DNA of 33,227 nt from Pseudomonas costantinii (GTDB lineage: Bacteria > Pseudomonadota > Gammaproteobacteria > Pseudomonadales > Pseudomonadaceae), in the NCBI RefSeq assembly GCF_001870435.1, contig NZ_MDDR01000026.1:1-33227 (forward strand), given 5' to 3'. The notes beneath the pieces were generated by a model. It saw only the letters and a program-made list of their open reading frames with translations. It made no database searches and had not been told where the DNA came from. Numbering within the stretch: position 1 is the stretch's first letter; each line of letters starts with the position of its first letter. This document shows positions 7,265 to 16,240 of the stretch, piece after piece. Position numbers and translations under genes: made by a program.

Positions 7265-8466
7265 TGCGTGACGTATTTATCTGCGATGCTATTCGCACCC
7301 CCATCGGCCGTTTTGGCGGTGGCCTGTCGACCGTGCGCGCCGATGATTTGGCGGCGCTGCCGATCAAGACGCTGATCGAGCGCAACCCCTCGGTGGATTG
7401 GAGCGCAGTCGACGAAGTGTTCCTGGGTTGCGCCAACCAGGCCGGCGAAGATAACCGCAACGTAGCGCGTATGGCGCTACTGCTCGCGGGCCTGCCGGAA
7501 AGCATTCCCGGGGTGACCCTCAACCGTTTGTGCGCCTCGGGCATGGACGCGATCGGCACCGCCTTTCGCGCCATCGCCAGCGGCGAAATGGAGCTGGCGA
7601 TTGCCGGTGGCGTCGAGTCGATGTCGCGCGCGCCGTTCGTGATGGGCAAGGCCGATGCGGCGTTTTCGCGCAACATGAAGCTGGAAGACACCACCATCGG
7701 CTGGCGCTTTATCAACCCGTTGATGAAGGCTCAGTATGGCGTCGACGCGATGCCGCAGACCGCCGATAACGTGGCTGACGACTATAAGGTATCCCGTGCG
7801 GATCAGGACGCTTTCGCCCTGCGCAGCCAGCAACGTACCGCCGCCGCTCAGGCCGCCGGGTTCTTCGCCGAAGAAATTGTGCCGGTGCGCATCGCCCATA
7901 AAAAAGGCGAGACCGTGGTGGAACATGATGAGCATCCACGCGCCGACACTACCCTGGAAGCGCTGACCAAACTTAAGCCCGTCAACGGCCCCGACAAAAC
8001 CGTCACCGCTGGCAATGCCTCCGGTGTGAATGACGGTGCGGCGGCGCTGATCCTGGCCTCCGCCGAAGCCGTCAAGAAACACGGCCTCACTGCCCGTGCC
8101 CGCGTATTGGGCATGGCCAGCGCCGGTGTCGCACCGCGCGTGATGGGTATCGGCCCGGTACCGGCGGTGCGCAAGCTGGTGGAACGCCTGGGTTTGGCCG
8201 TGACCGATTTCGACGTGATCGAACTCAACGAAGCCTTCGCCAGCCAAGGTTTGGCGGTGCTGCGTGAACTGGGCATCGCCGATGACGCGCCTCAGGTCAA
8301 CCCGAATGGCGGCGCTATCGCACTCGGCCATCCCCTGGGCATGAGTGGCGCACGGTTGGTACTGACGGCCCTGCATCAGTTGGAAAAAACCGGCGGCAGC
8401 AAAGGCCTGGCGACCATGTGTGTGGGCGTCGGCCAAGGCTTGGCCCTGGCGATTGAACGCGTCTAA
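7264..8466 (+). CDS. pcaF: 3-oxoadipyl-CoA thiolase PcaF
   Basis: 400 residues, the exact length I recall for P. putida PcaF. It cleaves 3-oxoadipyl-CoA with CoA to acetyl-CoA and succinyl-CoA, the last step of the pathway. Thiolase catalytic residues are all visible: Cys90 in LNRLCASGMDAIG (acyl acceptor), His356 in GGAIALGHPLGMSGAR and Cys386 in CVGVGQG. The start overlaps the pcaJ stop (TGATG). It belongs to the pcaIJF unit and is followed 17 bases later by pcaH. Confidence 0.96.
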   Translation: MRDVFICDAIRTPIGRFGGGLSTVRADDLAALPIKTLIERNPSVDWSAVDEVFLGCANQAGEDNRNVARMALLLAGLPESIPGVTLNRLCASGMDAIGTAFRAIASGEMELAIAGGVESMSRAPFVMGKADAAFSRNMKLEDTTIGWRFINPLMKAQYGVDAMPQTADNVADDYKVSRADQDAFALRSQQRTAAAQAAGFFAEEIVPVRIAHKKGETVVEHDEHPRADTTLEALTKLKPVNGPDKTVTAGNASGVNDGAAALILASAEAVKKHGLTARARVLGMASAGVAPRVMGIGPVPAVRKLVERLGLAVTDFDVIELNEAFASQGLAVLRELGIADDAPQVNPNGGAIALGHPLGMSGARLVLTALHQLEKTGGSKGLATMCVGVGQGLALAIERV

Positions 8467-8483
8467 TAAGAGAGGATTGCTCC

Positions 8484-9188
8484 ATGAGTGACAAGCCCGG
8501 TTACCGGCGCCCGCAAGCGGGCACCCAACCTGATTACCTGCACCCGGCCTACCAGTCGACGAACTTGCGTTCGCCGTCCCAGCCGTTGGTGTTCCTGCCC
8601 CATTCCTTGTCGGAAATCACCGGCCCGACCATCGGCGCCGAGCGGGTTAACGAGAAGGACAACGACCTGACCGCCCAGCATGAAGGCGAGCCCCAGGGCG
8701 AGCGCATCATCATCCACGGCCGCGTGCTGGATGAGAATGGCCTGCCGGTGCCGGGCATCCTCGTGGAAATCTGGCAGGCCAACGCCGCCGGACGCTACAA
8801 CCACAAGCGTGACCTGCACGATGCGCCGCTGGACCCGAACTTCACCGGCACTGGCCGTACCATTACCGATGCGGATGGCTGGTACCAGTTCCAGACTATC
8901 AAGCCTGGGGCCTACCCGTGGGGCAACCACCACAATGCGTGGCGCCCGGCGCATATCCACTTTTCGCTGTTCGGCCCAAGCGTGCTGACGCGTTTGGTCA
9001 CGCAGATGTACTTCCCCGGCGACCCGCTGCTGGAATACGACCCGATCTACAACTGCGTGCCCGACACCTCGGCCAAGCAGCGTTTGATCGCCAGTTTCGA
9101 CCTGGAAAAAACCGTCCCGCACTACGCCCTCGGCTACCGCTGGGACATCGTCCTGCGCGGCCGCGACGCCACGCCGATGGAGAAATGA
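8484..9188 (+). CDS. pcaH: Protocatechuate 3,4-dioxygenase beta subunit
   Basis: 234 residues, ATG 8484 with AGAGGA upstream. Intradiol ring-cleaving dioxygenase subunit that carries the non-haem Fe(III). All four iron ligands are present at a constant offset of three from the P. putida numbering: Tyr105, Tyr144, His157 and His159, with the active-site Arg154 (RPAHIH). The product with PcaG is beta-carboxy-cis,cis-muconate. The characteristic EIWQANAAGRY segment is intact. Lying between pcaF and pcaT, it joins a gene pair that is often elsewhere on Pseudomonas chromosomes to the main pca cluster. Confidence 0.97.
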   Translation: MSDKPGYRRPQAGTQPDYLHPAYQSTNLRSPSQPLVFLPHSLSEITGPTIGAERVNEKDNDLTAQHEGEPQGERIIIHGRVLDENGLPVPGILVEIWQANAAGRYNHKRDLHDAPLDPNFTGTGRTITDADGWYQFQTIKPGAYPWGNHHNAWRPAHIHFSLFGPSVLTRLVTQMYFPGDPLLEYDPIYNCVPDTSAKQRLIASFDLEKTVPHYALGYRWDIVLRGRDATPMEK

Positions 9189-9189
9189 G

Positions 9190-9756
9190 ATGACACTCAA
9201 CGCGACCACGTCCCACACCGTCGGGCCGTATTACCACATCGGCCTGACCTGGCTGAACCGCGAAGACCTGACCGTGCCCGCCACCCTCGGTGAACGCGTG
9301 GCGATCAGCGGGCAAGTGGTGGATGGCAACGGTGATGTTGTCAACGACGCCATGCTGGAAGTCTGGCAGGCCAATGCCGCCGGCAAGTACGACCACCCTG
9401 AGGATGAGCAGGACAAGGCCGTCGACCCGAACTTTGAAGGCTTTGGCCGAGTGCCGGTGGATGCCGAAGGGCGTTTTCGGTTTACCACTATCAAGCCGGG
9501 CAGTGTGCCGGGTTTGAAGGGCACGACCCAGGCGCCGCACTTGGTGGTGCTGGTGTTTGCTCGTGGGCTGGTGAAGCACCTGCTGACGCGGATTTATTTT
9601 GACGGTGAGGCGTTGAATGGGGATGACGCGTTGCTGGCGTGTGTGCCGCAAGAGCGCCGCCGCACCCTGATTGCCAAGACGGATGCGGACGGCGTGTATC
9701 AGTGGAATGTGATTTTGCAGGGCACAGATGAAGAGACGGTGTTTTTTGATTATTGA
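9190..9756 (+). CDS. pcaG: Protocatechuate 3,4-dioxygenase alpha subunit
   Basis: 188 residues, ATG 9190 one base after the pcaH stop, with GGAGA inside the end of pcaH. The structural alpha subunit shares the intradiol dioxygenase fold (EVWQANAAGKYDHPED) but lacks the complete iron ligand set, as expected, because the iron sits in PcaH. The length is slightly below the roughly 200 residues of P. putida PcaG. It ends the IJFHG block; a REPIN follows before pcaT. Confidence 0.96.
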   Translation: MTLNATTSHTVGPYYHIGLTWLNREDLTVPATLGERVAISGQVVDGNGDVVNDAMLEVWQANAAGKYDHPEDEQDKAVDPNFEGFGRVPVDAEGRFRFTTIKPGSVPGLKGTTQAPHLVVLVFARGLVKHLLTRIYFDGEALNGDDALLACVPQERRRTLIAKTDADGVYQWNVILQGTDEETVFFDY

Positions 9757-9778
9757 GTTGGCTTGAAATCTATCGCAG

Positions 9779-9828
9779 GCAAGCCCGCTCCCACAGGTGA
9801 TCGCATTTCAATGTGGGAGCGGGCTTGC
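9779..9828. repeat. REPIN: inverted REP pair between pcaG and pcaT
   Basis: GCAAGCCCGCTCCCACA (9779-9795) and TGTGGGAGCGGGCTTGC (9812-9828) are perfect 17-base reverse complements separated by 16 bases. This is the standard REP doublet, or REPIN, of the P. fluorescens group. It lies in the 178-bp gap between pcaG and pcaT and could separate the two blocks at the mRNA level. Confidence 0.9.
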
Positions 9829-9934
9829 TCTCGAAGAGGTCGGTTCAAGCAACAGATATCCAAAAGTCTGCTTGCGGAACATGGTTGTTGCAAAGTATGT
9901 CTAGGCTACAACCGTTCCCACTGAGTGAAAAAAC

Positions 9935-11230
9935 ATGACAACAACAACGGATCACTACACCGGAGAAGAACGCAAAAAACGGATTTTTGCGATTGTCGGT
10001 GCCTCCTCCGGCAACCTCGTCGAATGGTTCGACTTCTACGTCTACGCCTTCTGCGCGATCTACTTCGCCCCAGCGTTTTTCCCGTCGGACAACCCCACCG
10101 TACAGTTGGTTAACACCGCCGGAGTGTTCGCTGCCGGGTTCCTGATGCGGCCCATTGGCGGGTGGTTGTTCGGGCGTGTGGCCGACAAGCACGGCCGAAA
10201 AAACTCGATGATGATCTCGGTGTTGATGATGTGCGCCGGCTCGCTGGTCATCGCCTTTTTGCCGACGTACAAAGACATCGGGGTTTGGGCGCCGGTCCTG
10301 CTGCTGGTAGCACGTCTGTTTCAGGGCTTGTCCGTGGGCGGCGAGTACGGCACCACCGCGACCTATATGAGTGAAGTAGCGCTCAAGGGCCAGCGCGGGT
10401 TTTTCGCCTCTTTCCAGTACGTGACCTTGATCGGCGGGCAATTGCTCGCGGTGCTGGTGGTGGTCATCCTGCAACAGTTTCTCAGTGAGGACGAACTGCG
10501 AGCCTGGGGCTGGCGGATTCCGTTCGTGATCGGCGCCATCGCGGCAGTGATCTCCCTGCTGCTGCGTCGCACATTGAAAGAAACCACCAGTAAGGAAATG
10601 CGCGAGGACAAAGACGCCGGCAGCATTGCCGCGCTGTTTCGCGATCACAAGGCAGCCTTTATCACGGTGCTGGGCTACACCGCCGGCGGCTCGCTGATTT
10701 TCTACACGTTCACCACCTATATGCAGAAGTACCTGGTGAACACGGTAGGCATGCACGCCAAGACCTCGAGTTACATCATGACCGGCGCATTGTTCCTCTA
10801 CATGTGCATGCAGCCGGTGTTCGGCATGTTGGCGGACAAGATTGGCCGACGTAACTCGATGCTCTGGTTCGCGGGCCTCGGCACCCTGTTCACGGTGCCA
10901 ATCCTGCTGACGCTGAAAACCGTCAGCAGCCCGTTCCTGGCTTTTGTGCTGATCACCCTGGCCCTGGCGATTGTCAGCTTCTACACCTCCATCAGCGGCC
11001 TGGTCAAAGCGGAAATGTTCCCGCCCCAGGTTCGTGCCTTGGGCGTGGGCCTGGCTTATGCGGTGGCTAACGCAATTTTTGGCGGTTCGGCGGAAGTCGT
11101 CGCACTGAGCCTGAAATCCATCGGCATGGAAAACACCTTCTATTGGTACGTCACCGCGATGATGGCGGTAGCCTTCCTGTTCAGCTTGCGCTTGCCGAAA
11201 CAGGCGGCGTACTTGCACCACGATCTGTAA
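9935..11230 (+). CDS. pcaT: PcaT-type MFS dicarboxylate/3-oxoadipate transporter
   Basis: 431 residues, ATG 9935; the ribosome site (GAGTGA) is weak. Metabolite:H+ symporter family of the MFS, like alpha-ketoglutarate permease. Family features are [18 protein letters not shown] at the N-terminus, [19 protein letters not shown] in loop 2-3, and [21 protein letters not shown] in helix 5. In P. putida, PcaT is linked to uptake of beta-ketoadipate and related dicarboxylates; that substrate is inferred here from position between the pca catabolic genes. A long minus-strand ORF (9845-11269) is its shadow. Confidence 0.9.
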   Translation: MTTTTDHYTGEERKKRIFAIVGASSGNLVEWFDFYVYAFCAIYFAPAFFPSDNPTVQLVNTAGVFAAGFLMRPIGGWLFGRVADKHGRKNSMMISVLMMCAGSLVIAFLPTYKDIGVWAPVLLLVARLFQGLSVGGEYGTTATYMSEVALKGQRGFFASFQYVTLIGGQLLAVLVVVILQQFLSEDELRAWGWRIPFVIGAIAAVISLLLRRTLKETTSKEMREDKDAGSIAALFRDHKAAFITVLGYTAGGSLIFYTFTTYMQKYLVNTVGMHAKTSSYIMTGALFLYMCMQPVFGMLADKIGRRNSMLWFAGLGTLFTVPILLTLKTVSSPFLAFVLITLALAIVSFYTSISGLVKAEMFPPQVRALGVGLAYAVANAIFGGSAEVVALSLKSIGMENTFYWYVTAMMAVAFLFSLRLPKQAAYLHHDL

Positions 11231-11249
11231 CCGGAAGTAGGGATGAGTT

Positions 11250-12614
11250 ATGACACTGCGCACGAGCAATCAACTGTTCGACGCTTATTTCACCGCTGAC
11301 AGCATGGCCGAGGTGTTCTGCGATCAGGGGCGCTTGCAGGGCATGCTGGATTTCGAGGCGGCGCTGGCCCGGGCCGAGGCCCAGGTCGGGCTGATCCCGC
11401 AGGCCGCCGTCGCACCGATTGCCCAGGCATGCCTGGCTTCGCTGTACGACGCGGATGCCCTCGGCGTGGCGATTGCCACGGCGGGGAACTCTGCGATCCC
11501 GTTGGTGAAAGCGCTGGGCAAGTTGATTGCCAGTGAAGATGCCGGTGCTGAACGCTATGTTCATCTGGGCGCGACCAGCCAGGATGTGATGGACACTGGC
11601 CTGGTGCTGCAACTGCGACACGCTGTGGCATTGATCGAAGCCGACCTGGCGCGCTTGGGTGAAGTTCTGGCCGTGCAGGCCCAACGTTATGCGGGCGTAC
11701 CGTTGGCCGGGCGTACCTGGTTGCAACACGCGACACCGGTCACGCTGGGGATGAAAATCGCCGGTTGGCTGGGGGCGGTGACGCGCAGTCGACAACGTCT
11801 CGCTGAACTGAAACCGCGCCTGCTGGTGCTGCAATTCGGGGGGGCGTCCGGAACGCTGGCGGCGCTCGGCGAACACGCAATGCCAGTGGCCGAGGCTTTA
11901 GCGACGGAACTGCAACTGACCTTGCCGGAGCAACCTTGGCACACCCAACGTGATCGCCTGGTGGAGTTCGCCGGCGTTCTTGGCCTGATCGCCGGTAGCC
12001 TCGGCAAAGTGGGCCGAGATATCAGCTTGCTGATGCAGACCGAAGCGGCGGAAGTGTTTGAGCCGTCGGCACCGGGCAAAGGTGGCTCGTCCACCATGCC
12101 GCACAAACGCAACCCGGTGGGTGCCGCTGTGCTGATCAGCGCCGCCACTCGCGTGCCTGGCTTGGTGGCGACGATGTTCAGCGCCATGCCCCAGGAGCAC
12201 GAGCGCAGCTTGGGCCTGTGGCATGCCGAATGGGAAACCTTGCCGCAGATTTGCCTGCTGGTCTCCGGAGCCTTGAAACAAGCGCTGCTGGTGAGCGAAG
12301 GGCTGGAAGTTGACCCTGCGCGCATGGCGCAAAACCTCGACCTGACCCAGGGCCTGGTGCTGGCCGAAGCGGTCAGCATCGTGCTCGCCCAACGCCTGGG
12401 CCGCGAAACCGCACACCATCTGCTGGAGCAATGCTGCAAACGCGCCGTTGCCGATGGGCGCCATTTGCGCGCGGTACTGGCCGACGAACCGCAGGTCACC
12501 GCCGAGTTGTCAGCGGCTGAACTGGACCGCTTGCTCGACCCGGCCCACTACCTGGGCCAGGCGCACACCTGGGTCACCCGCGCGGTGGCCGACCATTTTG
12601 CTTTGAACGCCTGA
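11250..12614 (+). CDS. pcaB: 3-carboxy-cis,cis-muconate cycloisomerase
   Basis: 454 residues, ATG 11250 with AGGGA upstream, 19 bases after pcaT. Fumarase/aspartase superfamily member that converts beta-carboxymuconate to gamma-carboxymuconolactone. Superfamily signatures: HLGATSQDVMDT (residues 105-116) and GKGGSSTMPHKRNP (276-289), the latter carrying the catalytic loop. The length matches bacterial PcaB (about 450). It begins the BDC block, which continues with pcaD after 18 bases. Confidence 0.96.
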   Translation: MTLRTSNQLFDAYFTADSMAEVFCDQGRLQGMLDFEAALARAEAQVGLIPQAAVAPIAQACLASLYDADALGVAIATAGNSAIPLVKALGKLIASEDAGAERYVHLGATSQDVMDTGLVLQLRHAVALIEADLARLGEVLAVQAQRYAGVPLAGRTWLQHATPVTLGMKIAGWLGAVTRSRQRLAELKPRLLVLQFGGASGTLAALGEHAMPVAEALATELQLTLPEQPWHTQRDRLVEFAGVLGLIAGSLGKVGRDISLLMQTEAAEVFEPSAPGKGGSSTMPHKRNPVGAAVLISAATRVPGLVATMFSAMPQEHERSLGLWHAEWETLPQICLLVSGALKQALLVSEGLEVDPARMAQNLDLTQGLVLAEAVSIVLAQRLGRETAHHLLEQCCKRAVADGRHLRAVLADEPQVTAELSAAELDRLLDPAHYLGQAHTWVTRAVADHFALNA

Positions 12615-12632
12615 CTGCTTGAGGAGACCGCT

Positions 12633-13424
12633 GTGGCTTTTGTACAACTCGCCGAGGGCGAACTGCATTACCAACTGGATGGGCCGGTCGACGCACCGGT
12701 GCTGGTGCTGTCCAACTCCCTGGGCACCGACCTGCATATGTGGGACCTCCAGATCCCGGCTTTCACCGAGCATTTTCGTGTGTTGCGTTTCGACACCCGT
12801 GGCCACGGCAAATCCCTGGTGACCGAGGGACCGTACAGCATCGAGCAACTCGGTCACGACGTGATCGCGCTGCTCGACGCACTGGATATCCAGCGTGCGC
12901 ATTTTTGCGGGCTGTCCATGGGCGGCTTGATCGGCCAATGGCTGGGCATTAACGCGGGCGACCGTCTGCAGCGCCTGGTGGTGTGTAACACCGCGGCCAA
13001 GATCGGCACGCCCGAGGTGTGGAACCCGCGCATCGAAATGGTACTGCGCGATGGCGCGGCGGCCATGGTGGCCCTGCGTGATGCATCGATTGCGCGTTGG
13101 TTTACGGCGGACTTCGCCGAGGCTCATCCCGACCAAGCCAAGCTGATCACTGACATGCTCGCCGCCACCTCACCAGAGGGTTATGCCGCCAACTGCGGGG
13201 CTGTACGTGATGCGGATTATCGTGAGCAGTTGTCGTCGATCAAGGCGCCGACCCTGGTGATTGCCGGCACTGAAGACGCGGTTACACCACCCGCCGGCAG
13301 CCACTTCATCCAGGCCCATGTGCAGGGCGCCGAATATGCCGAGTTCTATGCGGCGCACCTGTCCAATGTCCAAGCCGGCGCTGCGTTCAGCGACCGGGTG
13401 ATTGAATTTTTGCTGGCTCGCTGA
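12633..13424 (+). CDS. pcaD: 3-oxoadipate enol-lactonase
   Basis: 263 residues, GTG start at 12633 with GAGGAG six bases upstream. Alpha/beta-hydrolase that opens 3-oxoadipate enol-lactone to 3-oxoadipate. The triad is Ser95 in the nucleophile elbow GLSMGG, Asp215 in AGTEDAVTPP and His242 in YAAHLSNVQA. The segment FDTRGHGKS is typical of the family. It is followed directly by pcaC, whose ribosome site overlaps this stop codon. It is a separate gene here, not fused to pcaC as the PcaL form in some actinobacteria. Confidence 0.96.
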   Translation: MAFVQLAEGELHYQLDGPVDAPVLVLSNSLGTDLHMWDLQIPAFTEHFRVLRFDTRGHGKSLVTEGPYSIEQLGHDVIALLDALDIQRAHFCGLSMGGLIGQWLGINAGDRLQRLVVCNTAAKIGTPEVWNPRIEMVLRDGAAAMVALRDASIARWFTADFAEAHPDQAKLITDMLAATSPEGYAANCGAVRDADYREQLSSIKAPTLVIAGTEDAVTPPAGSHFIQAHVQGAEYAEFYAAHLSNVQAGAAFSDRVIEFLLAR

Positions 13425-13434
13425 GGAGCGTTTT

Positions 13435-13833
13435 GTGGACGAGAAACAACGTTACGCCGAGGGTCTGCAAGTGCGTCGCGAAGTGCTGGGCGACGCGCAT
13501 GTCGATCGCAGCCTCAATGCTCTGACCGAGTTCAACAGTGAGTTCCAGGAAATGATCACCCGCCACGCCTGGGGTGATATCTGGACCCGGCCCGGCCTGC
13601 CTCGGCATACGCGCAGCCTGATCACCATCGCGATGCTGATCGGCATGAACCGCAGTGAAGAGTTGAAGCTGCACCTGCGCGCTGCGGCCAGCAATGGGGT
13701 GACTCGTGCCGAGATCAAGGAAGTGCTGATGCAGAGCGCGATCTACTGCGGGATTCCGGCCGCGAATGCGACGTTTCACTTGGCGGAGTCGGTGTGGGAT
13801 GAGTTGGGTGTGGAGTCGCGGCAGCAGGACTGA
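13435..13833 (+). CDS. pcaC: 4-carboxymuconolactone decarboxylase
   Basis: 132 residues from GTG 13435, with GAGGAG overlapping the pcaD stop; an upstream in-frame ATG at 13402 lies inside pcaD and has no such site. Small CMD-family (AhpD-like fold) enzyme that decarboxylates gamma-carboxymuconolactone to the enol-lactone. Family features include GDIWTRPGLPRHTRSLITIAM and ELKLHLRAAASNGVTRAEIKEVL with the AIYCGIPAAN end. Length matches P. putida PcaC (about 130). It is the last gene of the plus-strand pca cluster; no clear hairpin terminator follows. Confidence 0.96.
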   Translation: MDEKQRYAEGLQVRREVLGDAHVDRSLNALTEFNSEFQEMITRHAWGDIWTRPGLPRHTRSLITIAMLIGMNRSEELKLHLRAAASNGVTRAEIKEVLMQSAIYCGIPAANATFHLAESVWDELGVESRQQD

Positions 13834-13879
13834 ATTTGAAATGCGGTTAAATGTGGGGGAGGTCTTCGGGGTGTGAGTA

Positions 13880-13907
13880 CATATCCGTTACCGCAGCAAC
13901 GGATATG
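13880..13907. repeat. Short hairpin repeat related to the end of the large palindrome
   Basis: CATATCCGTT (13880-13889) and AACGGATATG (13898-13907) form a perfect 10-bp stem around ACCGCAGC. The same loop and right arm end the left-hand large repeat near 450, so this is a solitary copy of that terminal hairpin. It lies in the gap between the convergent pcaC and deacetylase genes. Confidence 0.75.
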
Positions 13908-14006
13908 CACCCAGCGGACCCGTAACAACCACAAAGCCCAAGCCATAAAAATACCTATGGCTATCGCAAGCAAACCACACCGGAGATCTCCATTGCATCG
14001 GGGGGG

Positions 14007-14906
14007 TCAGTGGGAATCCGAGTCCCACACCCAATTCCACACGCCCGGCAGATGCACTTCTTCATTCACATCCTTCACCGTGCGCGCCAGGGCCGCGCGT
14101 TCAAGCGTGGCATGGTCGGTGTAGAACGGCTCGACGGCGGTCTTCATGCCGTTGATCCGGGCGCTGTCCATCAGGATCTGTAGATACTCCTGCAAGTGCC
14201 GGGCGGTGTAGCGGTTGATATCGTGAAAGGTCACCACCACCGGTATCACGCCGTCCACCGTCGGCAACTCCCCCAGGGCAATGCGCTCGCGCACCACCGA
14301 CAGCTGCCGATACAGGTTGGCCCGACGACGAGGGCTGCCATTGAAGCCCCAGATCTTGCCGTCATTGGCGCTCAGGTCCGTCAGCAGCACGTGCATGCCG
14401 TGGCGCTGGTAGGCGGCGAAGGTGCGTTTGTCGTAGTTCCAGAAGGGCGGACGTACCAGCACAGGTGACGCGCCGGTGATCGATGCAATATCGGCCGCGC
14501 CCTGGGTAAGGGTGCTTTCCAGTTCGGCATCATTCAGCCAACGGTGATTGGTATGAAACGCCGTGGCAGTGTGGAAGGCCAGGACGTGGCCCGCCGCGTA
14601 TTCACGTTCCATGGTCTTGCGGCCCCGGGGGCTGCCACCGGAACGGGAGGCTTCGGTTTGCAGGAAGAACACCGCCTTGATGCCCGGCAGTATTGGGTTT
14701 TTCGCAAGGTCAGCCATCACCGAACGGCTCGGGTTGTTATAGCCCGAAGCGCTGGGGCCGTCATCGAAGGTCAGCAGAAAGCGGATCGGTGCCTGCGCCT
14801 GCAGGCGCTGTTCGGTCTGTGGCGTCAGGGCGATGGGCGGGCCAATGCAGCCGCTCAGGCTCAAGGCCAGGGCAAGCACGGCAGACGCGATGGCTAAGGA
14901 TTTCAT
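14007..14906 (-). CDS. Lipoprotein polysaccharide deacetylase (NodB-like, CE4)
   Basis: 299 residues. The N-terminus is a lipoprotein signal with lipobox LSGC (Cys20), so the enzyme should be anchored in the envelope facing the periplasm. NodB-homology motifs: TFDDGP (Asp48, Asp49), a His-rich second motif FHTATAFHTNHRWL (His112, His118, His121) that is longer than the usual H-T-x-x-H, RPPFWNYD (Arg152) and the C-terminal TFHDINRY (His228). These suggest a metal-dependent deacetylase of an N-acetylated glycan; the substrate is unknown. It lies between pcaC and the OprD porin, and I recall an extra gene at this spot in P. putida as well. Its stop is 173 bases from pcaC, in convergent orientation. 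Confidence 0.82.
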   Translation of the reverse strand: MKSLAIASAVLALALSLSGCIGPPIALTPQTEQRLQAQAPIRFLLTFDDGPSASGYNNPSRSVMADLAKNPILPGIKAVFFLQTEASRSGGSPRGRKTMEREYAAGHVLAFHTATAFHTNHRWLNDAELESTLTQGAADIASITGASPVLVRPPFWNYDKRTFAAYQRHGMHVLLTDLSANDGKIWGFNGSPRRRANLYRQLSVVRERIALGELPTVDGVIPVVVTFHDINRYTARHLQEYLQILMDSARINGMKTAVEPFYTDHATLERAALARTVKDVNEEVHLPGVWNWVWDSDSH

Positions 14907-14989
14907 GGTGTGCGCGGGCTCGAAAAAAGGCCGCTGCTGGGTGGATCAGCAGCGGCAGGCGCGCACCATACAGCAAGTTTGGCGCCGGT

Positions 14990-16240
14990 TTACAGCAGAC
15001 TGATCGGGTAACTGACGATCAACCGGTTTTCATCGAACTCATTATTGCTGTAGTCCCGGCGCATGCTGGAATTACGCCACCGTACGTTGAGATCCCTGAG
15101 TACGCCACTCTGTACGGTATAGCCCAGTTCGCTCTCGCGGCCCCATTCCTTGCCGTCGGTGATGGTGCCGGTGTGCACGTTGCTACCACTGATGTAGCGG
15201 TTCATCAGGGTCAGGCCCGGTATGCCGAGGGCGGCGAAGTTGTAGTCGTGGCGCACTTGCCAGGATTTTTCCTGGGCGTTGTCGTAGCTGGAGTTGTAGC
15301 TGTCATTGGCCAGGGTGCCGCCGCTGGTGCCGTTGACGCGCATCCAGGCACTGCTGCCGGTGAGTTTTTGCAGGCCGACATAGAAGGTGTTGCCGCCGTA
15401 CTTGGCGGAGAACAGGCCGGACCAGGTCTTGTTGTCCAGCTCACCGGCGCGGGCGCTGCCGTCGTCTTTGCCGTAGAAGAACCCGAGGTTGGCGCCCAGG
15501 GTCCAGTCACCCAGTGGCTGGCTGTGGGTCAGGTTGACGAATTGTTGACTGTAGATGTCCTTGAGCTGGGCATTCCACAGACCGATTTGGGTGCGTTTGT
15601 CGTTGAACGCGTATTCGCCGCCCTGGAAGTTGAACCGATCGGAGGTGAACGCCGGTTTCCCGGTCATCGACAGGTCGTTCATGCTGCTGTCGTCGCGCGG
15701 GCTGTTGGCGCGGAACTGGCCACCGTAAAGGGTCAGGCCGGCGATCTCTTTAGAGGTGATCTGCCCGCCACGCAGGGTTTGCGGCAGCGAGCGGCCGTCG
15801 TCGGCACGCAGGATCGGCAGGACCGGCATCCATTCGCCGACCTTCACTTCGGTCTTCGAAATCCGAGCCTTGAACGCTACGCCAAGGCGCCCGAAGTTAT
15901 CCGCCGGGCGGCCATCGTGGTCCAGAGGCAGCAGTTGGGTGCCGCCGGTGCCGCGTCCGCCATCAAGCTTTTGTGAGTACAAACCCAGCACATCCATGCC
16001 GAAACCCACCGTGCCCTGGGTAAAGCCGGATTTGGCGTCGAGGATGAAGCTTTGCGTCCATTCCTGTGCCCCACCCTGGGCTTTGGTCGGGTTGGTGAAA
16101 TTGCGGTTGAAGAAGAAATTGCGCAGGTTGAGGTTGGCGCTGGCGTCTTCGAGGAAGCCGTGCTCTTCGGCGACTACGGGTAGGGCAAGACTGGCAACAG
16201 CGGTAGCCAGCAACAGCTGACGAGGGTGGAAAGTGCTCAT
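14990..16240 (-). CDS. OprD-family outer-membrane porin (PcaP/BenF-like)
   Basis: 416 residues with a Sec signal peptide ending near VVA-EE (residue 24) and an OprD-type mature start (EEHGFLEDASANLNLRNFFF). Beta-strand-rich sequence throughout, ending in hydrophobic SYPISLL typical of outer-membrane barrels. The 18-stranded OprD/Opd/Occ family carries small carboxylates; OpdK and BenF members take aromatic acids. Its place next to the pca cluster, like the benF-like porin I recall beside P. putida pcaC, and a PcaR-like site at 16332-16346 suggest uptake of protocatechuate-type acids. Substrate is inferred. Confidence 0.9.
   Translation of the reverse strand: MSTFHPRQLLLATAVASLALPVVAEEHGFLEDASANLNLRNFFFNRNFTNPTKAQGGAQEWTQSFILDAKSGFTQGTVGFGMDVLGLYSQKLDGGRGTGGTQLLPLDHDGRPADNFGRLGVAFKARISKTEVKVGEWMPVLPILRADDGRSLPQTLRGGQITSKEIAGLTLYGGQFRANSPRDDSSMNDLSMTGKPAFTSDRFNFQGGEYAFNDKRTQIGLWNAQLKDIYSQQFVNLTHSQPLGDWTLGANLGFFYGKDDGSARAGELDNKTWSGLFSAKYGGNTFYVGLQKLTGSSAWMRVNGTSGGTLANDSYNSSYDNAQEKSWQVRHDYNFAALGIPGLTLMNRYISGSNVHTGTITDGKEWGRESELGYTVQSGVLRDLNVRWRNSSMRRDYSNNEFDENRLIVSYPISLL

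Noticed and set aside
9845..11269. Minus-strand ORF of 474 codons opposite pcaT
   Set aside because: Shadow of a well-supported MFS gene; the composition (Gln/His-rich) is not protein-like.
14693..15976. Plus-strand ORF of 427 codons opposite the porin
   Set aside because: Antisense to a signal-peptide-bearing OprD protein, with no ribosome site or recognised domain.
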